Source: Allopusillimonas ginsengisoli
Lineage (GTDB): Bacteria > Pseudomonadota > Gammaproteobacteria > Burkholderiales > Burkholderiaceae_B
Assembly (NCBI RefSeq): GCF_004153455.1
Contig: NZ_SDQE01000014.1
Coordinates: 1-64,000 of the forward strand
Length of the DNA: 64,000 bases
Direction of reading: 5' to 3'
Under the pieces are notes generated by a model that did not search any database, was not told the origin of the DNA, and worked only from the letters and a program-made list of their open reading frames with translations. Numbering within the stretch: position 1 is the first letter of the stretch; each line of letters starts with the position of its first letter. The position numbers were made by a program, and so were the translations under genes. Shown here in pieces: positions 8,350 to 17,647 of this stretch.

Positions 8350-10121
8350 AACGCAATACCCAGGGAAAAATGCAGACGCAACTTCTTGTCGCGCTGGCCA
8401 TAGGCCAGATCGACGAAAAACGGCCCTGCCGGTGTCCGGACAGCAAGGCCCGTGCCATAGCCGACATGCCAATCCATATCCCCGAATGTCCGGGCGGCAT
8501 CGCCAGCGTCGACAAATACATTCATGCCAAGCGATTCAGTGAAATAGTGTGTGTACTCCACGCTGGCCACCGCCAACGCGTAGGCGCCAATGATGGCATC
8601 GCCGCGCGGCTGGCCTATGCTCTGGAAGCGATAGCCGCGTATCGTACGCGCGCCACCGGTACGATAGCCGAAGTCTGCAGGCAGGCGGTCGGTTTGCGTC
8701 CAGACCTTGCCAACTTCCGCGCGCGCCGTCACCACATCGCGGCGCCCCACGGGCCACCACTTTTGAGCCCTGACCCCCGCCCGCGAAAAACTCTGGCCTT
8801 CGTCCAGCGTCACGCCAGTACCCAACCCGATCTCGATCAGATTGCCTTCGCGGGGATCGTATTTTTTATCCACATCGCGCCGCAAGAAGCGATAGGTGCC
8901 CGTCAAGGTGGGCACCTCGTAACCCGGGGCGCCGCTGATGCGCGTTTTGTCGTAGGCAGCCACCAGCCCCCACTCCGACTCGTAATCGACACGGCTGTCA
9001 CCGCCGGCTTCCCAGGCCTTGAGGCGCTTGGCGCCCAGGCCCAAGCGGCTGTTTTCCAGCCCCTCGATGTCCGAATGCTCGTAGAGCACCCCTACGCTGT
9101 CCTGATGGCCACTGCGCGTAGGGGGCAAATGCACGTCGAAGAACAGGCGTTGACGATCTTTGTCCAGCCCGGCGCCCGTTTCGATCCAGACAGGCTTGCC
9201 GAACACCACGTTCTGTCTGTACAGGCCCTCGACCCGCAAGCCGTGATCACTGTCCACCCCGATCGAAGTGGTGACCCGCCGCGCTGGTGCTTCAGAGACA
9301 TCCACACGAACAGGCAGTTCGACCGAGCCATCCTCCAGGACTTTCTGCGCGGACTCGTCCTGATTCAGCGTAACAAACGCCCCGCGAAAAAACGAGGTGG
9401 ACTGCAGCGCCTGCTGCCAGTCATCCAGCTTGTCCTGATCGTAGGGATCCCCCTGCGCATAGTGAACATAGCGATCAATCAACGATTCGGGCACGCGCTT
9501 GAGGCCCGATACCGTCAATGGCCCCATCACTACGCGGGGGCCGCTGTCCACCTTGACGAACAGATCAGCCTTGGCGGTTTCGGCGTCTACGGTCGCCTGC
9601 GTACTCTCATAGCGGGCAAAATAGAAATCCTTGCGGCTGACACCATCGAGCAGCGATTCCTTGGCTTCTCGCCAGGACTTGCTGATAAACGGCATGCCCT
9701 CGGTCAGCGGCCAGTCGCGCCGCAAGCCGATCAGCCGGGTTTCGAACTGCGGACGCTCGATCTGGCCCGAAAACTGAATATCGACGCCATCCACATGCGT
9801 GCGCTCGCCCGGTTCGATCACGATATCCCAGGTTTCGCCAGCAACATCCTCGCCCACCTCGAGCGTGACCACCGGCGAAAAAAATCCCTGCGTTTCAAGC
9901 GCCGACACCGTGGCGTCGTGCGCGCGGCGTCGCAAGCGCGAGACTTCGCCGCCGTCCTGATCTTCGGCCAGGCGGGTAATGGCCTCGACCGCACCATTGA
10001 TGGCCTGCAGCGCCTCTGGCGGCACGCCCCCAGGATCGATCACCACCTCTGGGCGATCCGCGCGCGCCTCGTGGACGAAACCCGCCACCAGCAACAACCC
10101 GACGACAACGACCCCACGCAT
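8346..10121 (-). CDS. tamA: TamA, Omp85-family outer-membrane protein
   Basis: About 591 residues. A Sec signal peptide (M-R-G-V-V-V-V-G-L-L-L-V-A-G, ending ARA) is followed by periplasmic POTRA domains and a 16-strand Omp85 barrel. R-T-G-G-A-R-T-I-R-G-Y-R-F-Q-S is the Omp85 lid-lock region (RGY), and the chain ends in the outer-membrane-type C-terminus G-I-A-F. ATG 10121 was chosen because it begins the signal peptide and follows the apbC stop by 4 nt; the frame opens further upstream inside apbC. It forms the TAM complex with the product of the overlapping tamB. Confidence 0.92.
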   Translation of the reverse strand: MRGVVVVGLLLVAGFVHEARADRPEVVIDPGGVPPEALQAINGAVEAITRLAEDQDGGEVSRLRRRAHDATVSALETQGFFSPVVTLEVGEDVAGETWDIVIEPGERTHVDGVDIQFSGQIERPQFETRLIGLRRDWPLTEGMPFISKSWREAKESLLDGVSRKDFYFARYESTQATVDAETAKADLFVKVDSGPRVVMGPLTVSGLKRVPESLIDRYVHYAQGDPYDQDKLDDWQQALQSTSFFRGAFVTLNQDESAQKVLEDGSVELPVRVDVSEAPARRVTTSIGVDSDHGLRVEGLYRQNVVFGKPVWIETGAGLDKDRQRLFFDVHLPPTRSGHQDSVGVLYEHSDIEGLENSRLGLGAKRLKAWEAGGDSRVDYESEWGLVAAYDKTRISGAPGYEVPTLTGTYRFLRRDVDKKYDPREGNLIEIGLGTGVTLDEGQSFSRAGVRAQKWWPVGRRDVVTARAEVGKVWTQTDRLPADFGYRTGGARTIRGYRFQSIGQPRGDAIIGAYALAVASVEYTHYFTESLGMNVFVDAGDAARTFGDMDWHVGYGTGLAVRTPAGPFFVDLAYGQRDKKLRLHFSLGIAF

Positions 10122-10125
10122 GCAG

Positions 10126-10977
10126 TCAGGGCTTCCGAGCGACGACCGAGGGGCGGCTGCTCGACATATCCGGCGGCAGCGCCGCGACATTGGCCGCCAG
10201 CTTGGTCGCTATCTCGATGTAAGCGCGGGCCGCCTCGCCGTCTGGTTCGGCCACGACACTGGGCATGCCCGAATCGGTCTGCTCCCGTATCCGCATCTGC
10301 AAGGGCAGGGCTCCCAACCACGACAGGTTGTATTCGGCCGCCATGTCGCGCCCGCCATGCTCTCCGAAAATCGGCTCGGCGTGACCGCAATGACTGCAAA
10401 TGTGCACCGACATATTTTCGACCACCCCCAGCACCGGCACATTCACTTTCTGGAACATGCGCAGGCCCTTGCGGGCATCAGCCAGCGCGAGATCCTGGGG
10501 CGTGGTGACGATAATCGCGCCCGTGAGCGGCACTTTCTGCGCCATCGTCAGGGCAATATCGCCGGTGCCGGGCGGCATGTCGACGATCAGATAATCCAGA
10601 TCGTGCCAATTGGTTTGCGTGAGCAATTGCTGCAAAGCCTGCGTGACCATCGGCCCTCGCCAGATGGCAGGCGCATCGTCATTGATGAGAAAACCAATGG
10701 AATTGGCCTGCAGACCATGTTTTTCGAGCGGCTCCATGGTCTTGCCATCCAGGCTCTTGGGTTTGCCGGAAAGCCCCAGCATAATAGGCACGCTGGGCCC
10801 ATAGATATCGGCATCCAGCAGGCCGGTACGCGCCCCCTGGCGCGACAGCGCCAGGGCAAGGTTGACGGCAGTCGTGCTTTTGCCGACGCCGCCCTTGCCC
10901 GACGCGACGGCAATGATGTTGCGTACATTGGCCATGGGCTTGAGCCCCGGCTGCACGGCATGGCTGACAATCTGCAT
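10126..10977 (-). CDS. apbC: Mrp/ApbC-family Fe-S cluster carrier ATPase, N-terminally short
   Basis: A 283-residue P-loop ATPase that binds and delivers Fe-S clusters. The deviant Walker A G-K-G-G-V-G-K-S-T lies near residue 26, D-A-D-I-Y-G-P-S near 56, and the cluster-ligating C-S-H-C pair near residue 195. Most homologues have an N-terminal MIP18/DUF59 domain of about 90 residues that is missing here. ATG 10977 has GGAAGGA 9 nt upstream; TTG 11040 would add 21 residues. Upstream, the same frame stays open to a TAA at 11109-11107 and still encodes a DUF59-like stretch (LLTVTVPLAYPS), so the N-terminus looks eroded. Leads the operon with tamA and tamB. Confidence 0.9.
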   Translation of the reverse strand: MQIVSHAVQPGLKPMANVRNIIAVASGKGGVGKSTTAVNLALALSRQGARTGLLDADIYGPSVPIMLGLSGKPKSLDGKTMEPLEKHGLQANSIGFLINDDAPAIWRGPMVTQALQQLLTQTNWHDLDYLIVDMPPGTGDIALTMAQKVPLTGAIIVTTPQDLALADARKGLRMFQKVNVPVLGVVENMSVHICSHCGHAEPIFGEHGGRDMAAEYNLSWLGALPLQMRIREQTDSGMPSVVAEPDGEAARAYIEIATKLAANVAALPPDMSSSRPSVVARKP

Positions 10978-11170
10978 GTGTTCAGATCCTTCCGCCCGGC
11001 GCCAGGGTGGCGCCAAAGCAGTTTCAATACGTTTCGCCAACGGCCACGCGCCGTTGTGCGAGGGATACGCTAAGGGTACAGTGACGGTTAGTAATCCGTG
11101 TCGGCATTAGACCTCAAGTCGACAGCCAGACACAGGAAGAATACACTGAAGACTCAAGAATAGCGGATCG

Positions 11171-11187
11171 CGGGAATTTTTTTCCCG
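11171..11187. repeat. Hairpin CGGGAA/TTCCCG around a T-run
   Basis: CGGGAA (11171-11176) and TTCCCG (11182-11187) flank five T residues, in the gap between the divergent apbC and the small membrane-protein gene. It lies about 20 nt before the ATG at 11209 and could affect that gene's translation. Function unknown. Confidence 0.4.
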
Positions 11188-11208
11188 GAACGCGGTCTAT
11201 CAAGGCAC

Positions 11209-11463
11209 ATGAATACATTTAATCAAATCATCCGCGGCATCCTGTTTTTCGTATTGGCCATCTTCGGCATGGTTGCGGCCTTCGTTTTCATGGTGTCCAC
11301 GGCGATCGCCGTCGGCATCCTGTATATCGTCGCCCGCATCAAAGGCCGGCCCTTCGGCGCCCGCGCCTATTGGGAACAACGCCGCCAGGCCGCGCCAAAG
11401 CGGTCTGAGCGCATGTTCCGCGCCAAAGATGTCACCGATGTCGAGATGCGCGAAATCCCCTGA
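11209..11463 (+). CDS. Small inner-membrane protein, unknown function
   Basis: 84 residues. A long hydrophobic stretch from about residue 8 to 42 is enough for one or two membrane spans, followed by a basic cytoplasmic tail with several Arg and Lys (R-R-Q-A-A-P-K-R-S-E-R). The tail ends in an acidic D-V-T-D-V-E motif. There is no cysteine or known catalytic motif. It stands alone, divergent from apbC and about 300 bp ahead of metG. I do not recognise a characterised family. The amphipathic, well-formed sequence makes it a credible gene. Confidence 0.65.
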   Translation: MNTFNQIIRGILFFVLAIFGMVAAFVFMVSTAIAVGILYIVARIKGRPFGARAYWEQRRQAAPKRSERMFRAKDVTDVEMREIP

Positions 11464-11766
11464 TTTCATCTGCGGGATGCCAACGCCGTATCGGCCGCGA
11501 GCCCTGTAAAACAGCGCGGCGGCTGTTTCATTGCATCTTGCACAATTAACAATTGTTCACCATATTGCGTCGGCACTTTTACAACATTGCCGGCCAAGTC
11601 CTCGCGTTTGGCCCTGCCCGCTGCCAACCCCCGCAGCACCTCAGCCAACGACAATCACAACGCGCTTTAATCACTGGCCAAGCAGGTTCGCGGCGAAAGC
11701 CCTAAAATCGATCTTTTGCGCCGCCCGGCGCACCACCCTCGATTTTCTTACTCAAGCCTCCTGAAC
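11464..11766. other. Gene-free stretch before metG
   Basis: About 300 bp with no supported gene. It contains a 10-bp palindrome AACAATTGTT (11548-11557) in a locally AT-rich patch, which may be part of the metG promoter region. A 62-codon minus-strand frame at 11466-11654 has no recognisable product and I do not call it. Confidence 0.4.
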
Positions 11767-13839
11767 ATGCCGCGCACGATTTTCGTCACCACCGCACTGC
11801 CCTACGCCAACGGTTCCTTCCACATCGGCCACATCATGGAATACATCCAGGCCGATATCTGGGTTCGTTCGATGCGAATGTCGGGCCATACGGTGCATTT
11901 CGTGGGCGCCGACGACGTACACGGCGCACCCATCATGCTCAAGGCCGAAAGCGAGAAAATCACCCCGCACGAACTGGTTGCCCGGTATGCGGCCGAACGC
12001 CCGCGTTACCTGAACGGCTTTCATATCGAATTCGACCACTGGCACTCCACCGATTCGGCCGAAAACATCGAGCTGTCACACGATATCTACCGCAAGCTCA
12101 AGGCGGCAGACTTTATCTACAGCCGCGATATCGAACAGTTCTACGACCCCGTCAAGGGCATGTTCCTGCCCGACCGCTATATAAAAGGCGAATGCCCCCG
12201 TTGCCACACCAAAGACCAATACGGCGATTCGTGTGAATCCTGCGGCGCGGTCTATTCGCCCACCGAACTGATCGAACCCTATTCCACGCTTACCAAGGCC
12301 CGGCCTGTTCTGAAGACGTCGGAACACTTCTTTTTTCGCCTGTCCGACCCTCGCTGCGTCGCTTTTCTGCAAGCGTGGACCACGGGCACCAACGCGCAAG
12401 GCAACCAGCACCTGCAGGCTGAGGTGCTGGCCAAGACCCGCGAATGGCTGGGCACCGGCAACGCAGACAGCGACGCCAATCTTGCCGACTGGGACATCTC
12501 CCGCGACGAGCCTTATTTTGGCATCCCTATTCCCGATGCGCCCGGCAAGTATTTTTATGTCTGGCTGGACGCGCCTGTCGGCTATCTGGCGTCGCTCAAG
12601 GCCTACTGCAACAAGCAGGGCATCGATTTCGACGCCCTGCTGGATCCAGCCGGCGATACCGAGCAGGTGCACTTCATCGGCAAGGACATCGTGTACTTTC
12701 ACGCCCTGTTCTGGCCCGCCATGCTCAAGTTTTCGGGCCGCAAAACGCCGGACAACCTGCATGTCCATGGCTTTATCACCGTCAGCGGCGAAAAAATGTC
12801 CAAGAGTCGCGGCACGGGCATCTCGCCTATCCGCTACCTGGATCTCGGCATGAACGCCGAATGGATGCGCTACTACATTGCCGCCAAACTCAATAGCCGC
12901 GTCGAAGACCTGGATTTCAATCCAGACGACTTCATCGCCCGCGTCAACAGCGACCTTATCGGTAAATACGTCAACATCGCCAGCCGCGCCGCCAGCTTCA
13001 TCAGCAAGCACTTCGACGGCCAGCTCGCCTATCTTGGCGATCCGCAAGCCCTGCAGCAGGAACTTGAACAGGTGGCGCAAGAGGTACGCAGCGATTTCGA
13101 GCTTCGCGAATATGGCCGTGCCGTGCGACGCCTCATGGCCCATGCGGATCAAATCAATCAGGCCTTTGACGCCGCCCAGCCCTGGATCATGGCCAAGGGC
13201 ATCTCCAGCGCCAGCGACGAACAGAAAGCCGGCCTGCAGAACGTTTGCTCGCGCGCCCTGGCTGGCTTCAAGGCATTGACCGTGATGCTCGCCCCCGTGC
13301 TGCCCGCCCTGGCTCACCGCGTGGCCCACGAACTCTTTGGCGAAACACGCAATTATCTCTGGGCCGACGCCGGCGTACTGCCTACCCAGATCGCCCCTTT
13401 CAAGCATCTCATGCAGCGCGTCGAGCCGACCATGCTGGACGACCTTTTCGAGCCGCCGGCACAAGCCCTGCCAACGCCCGGCGGCCAGCCCATCGCAGAC
13501 GCCATCGATATCAAGGATTTCGGCAAACTGGATCTGCGCATCGCCCGCATCGTCGAATGCAGCGAGGTCGAGGGCTCGGACAAACTGCTGCGTCTCATGC
13601 TGGACGTCGGCGAGGGTCGCCTGCGCCAGGTATTTTCAGGCATCAAGTCGGCTTACAAACCAGAGGATCTCAAGGGCCAGCTCACCGTCGTGGTGGCCAA
13701 TCTGGCGCCCCGCAAAATGCGCTTTGGCGTCTCCGAAGGCATGGTGCTGTCCGCCAGCCACGCCGACAAGGACGCCGATGCCGGGCTGTACGTGCTGCAA
13801 GCCTGGCCCGGCGCGCAGCCGGGCATGCGCATCAGCTAG
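11767..13839 (+). CDS. metG: Methionyl-tRNA synthetase
   Basis: 690 residues. Class I synthetase charging tRNA-Met in the cytosol. HIGH motif in S-F-H-I-G-H near residue 17, a zinc knuckle C-P-R-C...C-E-S-C-G near 145-160, and KMSKS in G-E-K-M-S-K-S-R near residue 345. A C-terminal tRNA-binding OB-fold domain covers roughly 590-690, so this is the long dimeric form. ATG 11767 starts the canonical [16 protein letters not shown]; the open frame begins earlier at 11716 but adds no conserved residues. The ribosome site is weak. Confidence 0.97.
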   Translation: MPRTIFVTTALPYANGSFHIGHIMEYIQADIWVRSMRMSGHTVHFVGADDVHGAPIMLKAESEKITPHELVARYAAERPRYLNGFHIEFDHWHSTDSAENIELSHDIYRKLKAADFIYSRDIEQFYDPVKGMFLPDRYIKGECPRCHTKDQYGDSCESCGAVYSPTELIEPYSTLTKARPVLKTSEHFFFRLSDPRCVAFLQAWTTGTNAQGNQHLQAEVLAKTREWLGTGNADSDANLADWDISRDEPYFGIPIPDAPGKYFYVWLDAPVGYLASLKAYCNKQGIDFDALLDPAGDTEQVHFIGKDIVYFHALFWPAMLKFSGRKTPDNLHVHGFITVSGEKMSKSRGTGISPIRYLDLGMNAEWMRYYIAAKLNSRVEDLDFNPDDFIARVNSDLIGKYVNIASRAASFISKHFDGQLAYLGDPQALQQELEQVAQEVRSDFELREYGRAVRRLMAHADQINQAFDAAQPWIMAKGISSASDEQKAGLQNVCSRALAGFKALTVMLAPVLPALAHRVAHELFGETRNYLWADAGVLPTQIAPFKHLMQRVEPTMLDDLFEPPAQALPTPGGQPIADAIDIKDFGKLDLRIARIVECSEVEGSDKLLRLMLDVGEGRLRQVFSGIKSAYKPEDLKGQLTVVVANLAPRKMRFGVSEGMVLSASHADKDADAGLYVLQAWPGAQPGMRIS

Positions 13840-13845
13840 CGCACC

Positions 13846-14760
13846 ATGCCGGCCCCGACTGATACCCAGCGCCAGGCTGCGGGTCGCCGGAGCACCCTGG
13901 TCAGTGTGGCCGTCAATATCGTCCTGACCACCCTCCAGATGGTGGTCGGGGTGCTCGCCCATTCGCAGGCGCTGGTCGCCGACGCCATCCACTCCCTGTC
14001 CGACCTGGTCTCGGATGGCGTAGTGCTGGTGGCCAACAAGCACAGCCACAAGGCGCCTGACGCCGAACACCCCTACGGCCACCGGCGCTTCGAAACTGCC
14101 GCGTCCATGGCAATTGGGGCACTGCTGCTCGCCGTGGGCATCGGCATGCTGGCGCGCAGCTTCAACGTTCTGCAGACGCCAGCCGCCATCCCGGAAGTCC
14201 ATGCTGCGGCGCTCGTCATCGCCCTGCTCGCGCTGGCATCCAAAGAACTGCTGTTCCGCTATATGCTGCGTGTCGCCCGGCGCGTACGATCCTCCATGTT
14301 GGTCGCCAACGCCTGGCATGCCCGGTCCGACGCGGCGTCGTCTCTGGTTGTCGCCCTGGGCATTCTGGCCAATCTGAGCGGCCTACACCTGGCCGATCCG
14401 CTCGCCGCCCTGGTGGTCGGACTCATGATCATCCGCATGGGCTGGAAGTTCTTCTACGCCGCCTTCAACGACCTCATGGACGCCGCCGTGGATGACGAAA
14501 CCGAAGGCCGTATCCGCCAGCATATCCTCGACACACCCGGCGTACTCGGCATTCATGCGCTCAAGACCCGCAAAATGGGCGACATGATTTGGGTAGAGGT
14601 CGATATCGAAATGGACGGCGACCTGACCATCACCGAGGGCCACGCGATCGCCGTCGCGGCCCGCGACCGCGTGATGGAGAAAGAGCCCGTGCTGGACGTC
14701 ATGACGCACTTTGATCCAGTAAAACGACCCTTGAACGACGGATCCTCGCAGACACATTAA
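13846..14760 (+). CDS. Cation diffusion facilitator (CDF) family transporter
   Basis: 304 residues with six predicted membrane spans and a C-terminal cytoplasmic ferredoxin-like domain (about 210-295). Metal-binding pairs typical of the family are seen: H-S-L-S-D near residue 49 and H-A-R-S-D near residue 163. The His-x-x-x-Asp second site is closer to the FieF/MamB type (Zn, Fe or Mn) than to CzcD. It exports divalent cations in exchange for protons. It begins 6 nt after the metG stop, so it may be read through from metG. Confidence 0.9.
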   Translation: MPAPTDTQRQAAGRRSTLVSVAVNIVLTTLQMVVGVLAHSQALVADAIHSLSDLVSDGVVLVANKHSHKAPDAEHPYGHRRFETAASMAIGALLLAVGIGMLARSFNVLQTPAAIPEVHAAALVIALLALASKELLFRYMLRVARRVRSSMLVANAWHARSDAASSLVVALGILANLSGLHLADPLAALVVGLMIIRMGWKFFYAAFNDLMDAAVDDETEGRIRQHILDTPGVLGIHALKTRKMGDMIWVEVDIEMDGDLTITEGHAIAVAARDRVMEKEPVLDVMTHFDPVKRPLNDGSSQTH

Positions 14761-14923
14761 TCCAAAGGCCAGCGGCTCGGCGATGGCCTGCGCCAGCCTC
14801 GCCTGGCAAGGCCTTAATTGTTGTTTCAATTATCGTACGCCACGGAAAAGTTGATCTACACTGACAACGCAGTTTGCTTGTCTCAGCCTGCCTGAACACG
14901 GCCCACCCCTTTGGAGAGACACC

Positions 14924-15811
14924 ATGTCCAGACTCACTGCTCAACATTTTTCCCCCGAACTGCTGGAGCTTTACGATTTCTACGCGCATGGGCGGATCAG
15001 CAAGCGCGAGTTCTTGCAGCGATCCGCGGGTTTTGCGGTCGCCGGGCTCACCGGCACCGCACTCCTGGCCGCGTTGACACCCAACTATGCGCTCGCCCAG
15101 CAGGTGCCCCTCACCGACCCCGACATCACCACCGAATACCTGACCTACCCTTCGCCACAAGGCCATGGCGATGTGCGAGGATATCTTGTTACGCCGGCCA
15201 AGCGTGAAGGCAAATTACCCGCCGTCGTGGTTGTCCACGAAAACCGCGGGCTCAACCCCTATATCGAAGACGTGGCGCGCCGCCTTGCAAAAGCAGGCTA
15301 CCTGACGCTGGCGCCTGATGGCCTCAGTTCCAAGGGCGGCTATCCTGGTGATGATGACAAGGGGCGCGAACTGCAACAACAGGTGGATCCCCAGAAACTG
15401 ATGAACGATTTTTTCGCGGCCGTCGAATACATGACCGCTCATGAGCGCTCAACAGGCAAAGTGGGCATTGTCGGATTCTGTTATGGCGGCGGCGTCTCCA
15501 ATGCCGCGGCGGTGGCCTACCCCGAGCTGGCGGCCGCCGTTCCCTTTTATGGACGCCAGGCCAGCGTGGAGGACGTACCCAGAATCCAGGCGCCCTTATT
15601 GCTGCATTACGCAGAGAACGATGCCGGCGTTAATCAGGGCTGGCCCGCCTACGAAGCCGCATTGAAAGAGCACGGCAAAACATACCAGGCCCACATCTAC
15701 CCAGGCACAAATCATGGGTTCCACAACGATACGACCCCGCGCTATGACAAAGACGCGGCTGAACTGGCCTGGGACCGAACGCTGGAATGGTTCGAGCGAT
15801 ACCTGCGTTAA
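14924..15811 (+). CDS. Exported dienelactone hydrolase-family protein
   Basis: 295 residues. An N-terminal segment S-K-R-E-F-L-Q-R-S-A-G-F followed by a hydrophobic run resembles a Tat signal, although it has KR rather than RR; cleavage is likely after A-L-A. The alpha/beta-hydrolase body has the nucleophile in G-F-C-Y-G-G-G (cysteine, as in dienelactone hydrolases), an Asp in E-N-D-A-G and a His in T-N-H-G-F-H. Similar to YghX-type proteins with unknown substrate. GGAGAG lies a few nt before the ATG. It converges with the GlxA-type gene, the two stops being 4 nt apart. Confidence 0.87.
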   Translation: MSRLTAQHFSPELLELYDFYAHGRISKREFLQRSAGFAVAGLTGTALLAALTPNYALAQQVPLTDPDITTEYLTYPSPQGHGDVRGYLVTPAKREGKLPAVVVVHENRGLNPYIEDVARRLAKAGYLTLAPDGLSSKGGYPGDDDKGRELQQQVDPQKLMNDFFAAVEYMTAHERSTGKVGIVGFCYGGGVSNAAAVAYPELAAAVPFYGRQASVEDVPRIQAPLLLHYAENDAGVNQGWPAYEAALKEHGKTYQAHIYPGTNHGFHNDTTPRYDKDAAELAWDRTLEWFERYLR

Positions 15812-15815
15812 TGCT

Positions 15816-16814
15816 TCAAGGGGTTTGCGGGGTAGGCGCTGCGCGGAATTGTTTTCGGTAAGTGACAGGCGATGTCTGGAACGTAGCCTTGAAATGCTGC
15901 CGAAGCGACAGCGCCGAGCCAAAACCCGCCTGTTGCGCCACGATCTCGACCGAGGCGTCGCTGGCTTCGAGCATGTGCTGCGCATGTGCCAACCGCTGGT
16001 TAAGCAACCATTGCTTGAACGATACGCCCGTAGCCTGGCGAAAATGGCGGGTAAAGTTGCGCCGGCTCATCGCCGCGCGCTGCGCAAGCGCATCGATGGT
16101 GTGATCCTGCTCAGGGCGATCCGCCACCCATTCAAGCACCTGGGCAATGCGGTTATCGGTACTGGATACCGGTAGCGGACGCTCGATAAACTGTGCCTGC
16201 CCGCCTTGCCGATGCGGTGCGATGATAAGTTGCCGCGCCACCCGGTTGGCGCTGTCTGCACCACACAACTGGCGCAGCACATGCAGGCAACAATCCAGAC
16301 CCGCTGCAACGCCGGCAGAAGTAAGCACATCTCCTTCATCCACATAGAGCACGTCACGATCCACTTTGACCGAGGGGTAGCGCTCCTCCAGGGCTTCGGC
16401 GTACGCCCAGTGGGTCGCGGCGGATTTGCCATCCAGCAAGCCTGCCTGCGCCAACGGAAACGCCCCAAGACACAAGCCCATCACCCGGGCGCCACGCGCA
16501 TGGGCACGCCGCAGCGCCTGCAGCAGATCTACCGGCGCATCGCGACAATCATCATGCCAGCTGGGCATGACGACCATATCGGCTGAATCCACAGCCGACA
16601 GATCATGCTTGGCCACAATATCGAACCCCGACGCGGTACCCAGCGACGTACCGGCGCCCGCGCTGGCGCAAACGCGCACATCAAATACGGGCGCGGTCGC
16701 ACCCACGCACCGAGATCCGAATACCAGACAAGGCACTGAAAGATGAAACGGCGTGATCCCGTCAAACGCGATGACGACGACGCTGTAGTGAGGAGAATGT
16801 GTTTTTATCGGCAT
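15816..16814 (-). CDS. GlxA-type AraC regulator with DJ-1/PfpI sensor domain
   Basis: 332 residues. The N-terminal DJ-1/PfpI (class I amidotransferase-like) domain covers about 1-175, with G-L-C-L-G-A-F at the nucleophile elbow. A C-terminal AraC double helix-turn-helix covers about 215-325 (A-M-S-R-R-N-F-T-R-H-F-R). Such proteins sense a small metabolite and activate nearby genes. It is divergent from the isochorismatase-like gene, which is therefore a plausible target. The start is ATG 16814; the ribosome site is weak. Confidence 0.88.
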   Translation of the reverse strand: MPIKTHSPHYSVVVIAFDGITPFHLSVPCLVFGSRCVGATAPVFDVRVCASAGAGTSLGTASGFDIVAKHDLSAVDSADMVVMPSWHDDCRDAPVDLLQALRRAHARGARVMGLCLGAFPLAQAGLLDGKSAATHWAYAEALEERYPSVKVDRDVLYVDEGDVLTSAGVAAGLDCCLHVLRQLCGADSANRVARQLIIAPHRQGGQAQFIERPLPVSSTDNRIAQVLEWVADRPEQDHTIDALAQRAAMSRRNFTRHFRQATGVSFKQWLLNQRLAHAQHMLEASDASVEIVAQQAGFGSALSLRQHFKATFQTSPVTYRKQFRAAPTPQTP

Positions 16815-16980
16815 GGCCCAATTCTATCGTAGATCAGCCTTTGGGCCAATGTTGGATGAGGCCAATCACGCAGACAATACCCTTCATCAAGCAGCGGAAC
16901 GCCGGCTTGTTGCCCTCCAGCCTGGGCAAACCCGGATTAAACACCGGCCAAAAACCACCCCTTCGTCTCAGGAGAACATG

Positions 16981-17613
16981 ATGTCAGCATCCCCCCGCCG
17001 GGCATTACTGGTGATCGATGTACAAAACGAATATGTCACAGGTAACCTGCTCATCGAATACCCACCTATCGAAACATCCCTGAAAAACATTGCACTTGCC
17101 ATGGACACTGCCCGGGCCAGCGGCATCCCCGTGATCGTCGCCCAGCACGACGCGCCGGAAGACTCCCCCTTGTTCGCAAAAGGGTCTCAGGAATGGGAGC
17201 TCCATCCCCTGATCGCAGAACGCCCTGCCGACCACCGCATCAACAAACATATGGCCAGCGCCTTCACCGGCACAGACCTGGCCCAATGGTTGGCCGACAA
17301 AGGCGTCGACACGCTCACGATCGTGGGCTACATGACGCATAACTGTGATGCGTCGACCATCTTTCATGCATCGCACGATGAGCTGAATGTGGAGTTCCTG
17401 GCTGATGCGTCTGGTTCTCCCTCGTACGAGAACGCCGCCGGCAGAGCCAGCGCCGAGGAAATACACCGCGTGTTCAGCACTGTATTCCACTCCAACTTTG
17501 CAGCGGTCTGCACAACAGAAGACTGGATCAGCGCCGTGAACAAAGGCCACGCGCTTGCGCCTGACAATGTCTATCTGTCCAACCAGCGTACGAAAAAGGC
17601 AGTGGCTGTCTGA
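16981..17613 (+). CDS. Isochorismatase-like cysteine hydrolase
   Basis: About 210 residues. The three catalytic positions are visible: Asp in V-I-D-V-Q-N-E-Y near residue 14, Lys in R-I-N-K-H near residue 88, and Cys in M-T-H-N-C-D-A-S near residue 121. The family hydrolyses amides or isochorismate-type ethers; nicotinamidase and ureidoacrylate hydrolase are relatives and the substrate is unknown. AGGAG at 16970-16974 lies 6 nt before ATG 16981 and 3 nt before ATG 16978, so I prefer 16981. Divergent from the GlxA-type regulator, which probably controls it. Confidence 0.85.
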   Translation: MSASPRRALLVIDVQNEYVTGNLLIEYPPIETSLKNIALAMDTARASGIPVIVAQHDAPEDSPLFAKGSQEWELHPLIAERPADHRINKHMASAFTGTDLAQWLADKGVDTLTIVGYMTHNCDASTIFHASHDELNVEFLADASGSPSYENAAGRASAEEIHRVFSTVFHSNFAAVCTTEDWISAVNKGHALAPDNVYLSNQRTKKAVAV

Positions 17614-17647
17614 ACGTAAATTCGGACAACCATCACCAGCGTCGACA

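Noticed and set aside
8337-10508. 723-codon plus-strand frame opposite tamA and apbC
   Set aside because: It crosses two well-supported minus-strand genes and encodes Arg/His-rich low-information sequence typical of an antisense shadow.
11171-11187. Hairpin with T-run as an apbC or small-gene terminator
   Set aside because: The T-run is inside the loop rather than after the stem, and it lies upstream of both divergent genes.
12076-13464. 462-codon minus-strand frame opposite metG
   Set aside because: Antisense shadow of metG, whose class I synthetase motifs are unambiguous.
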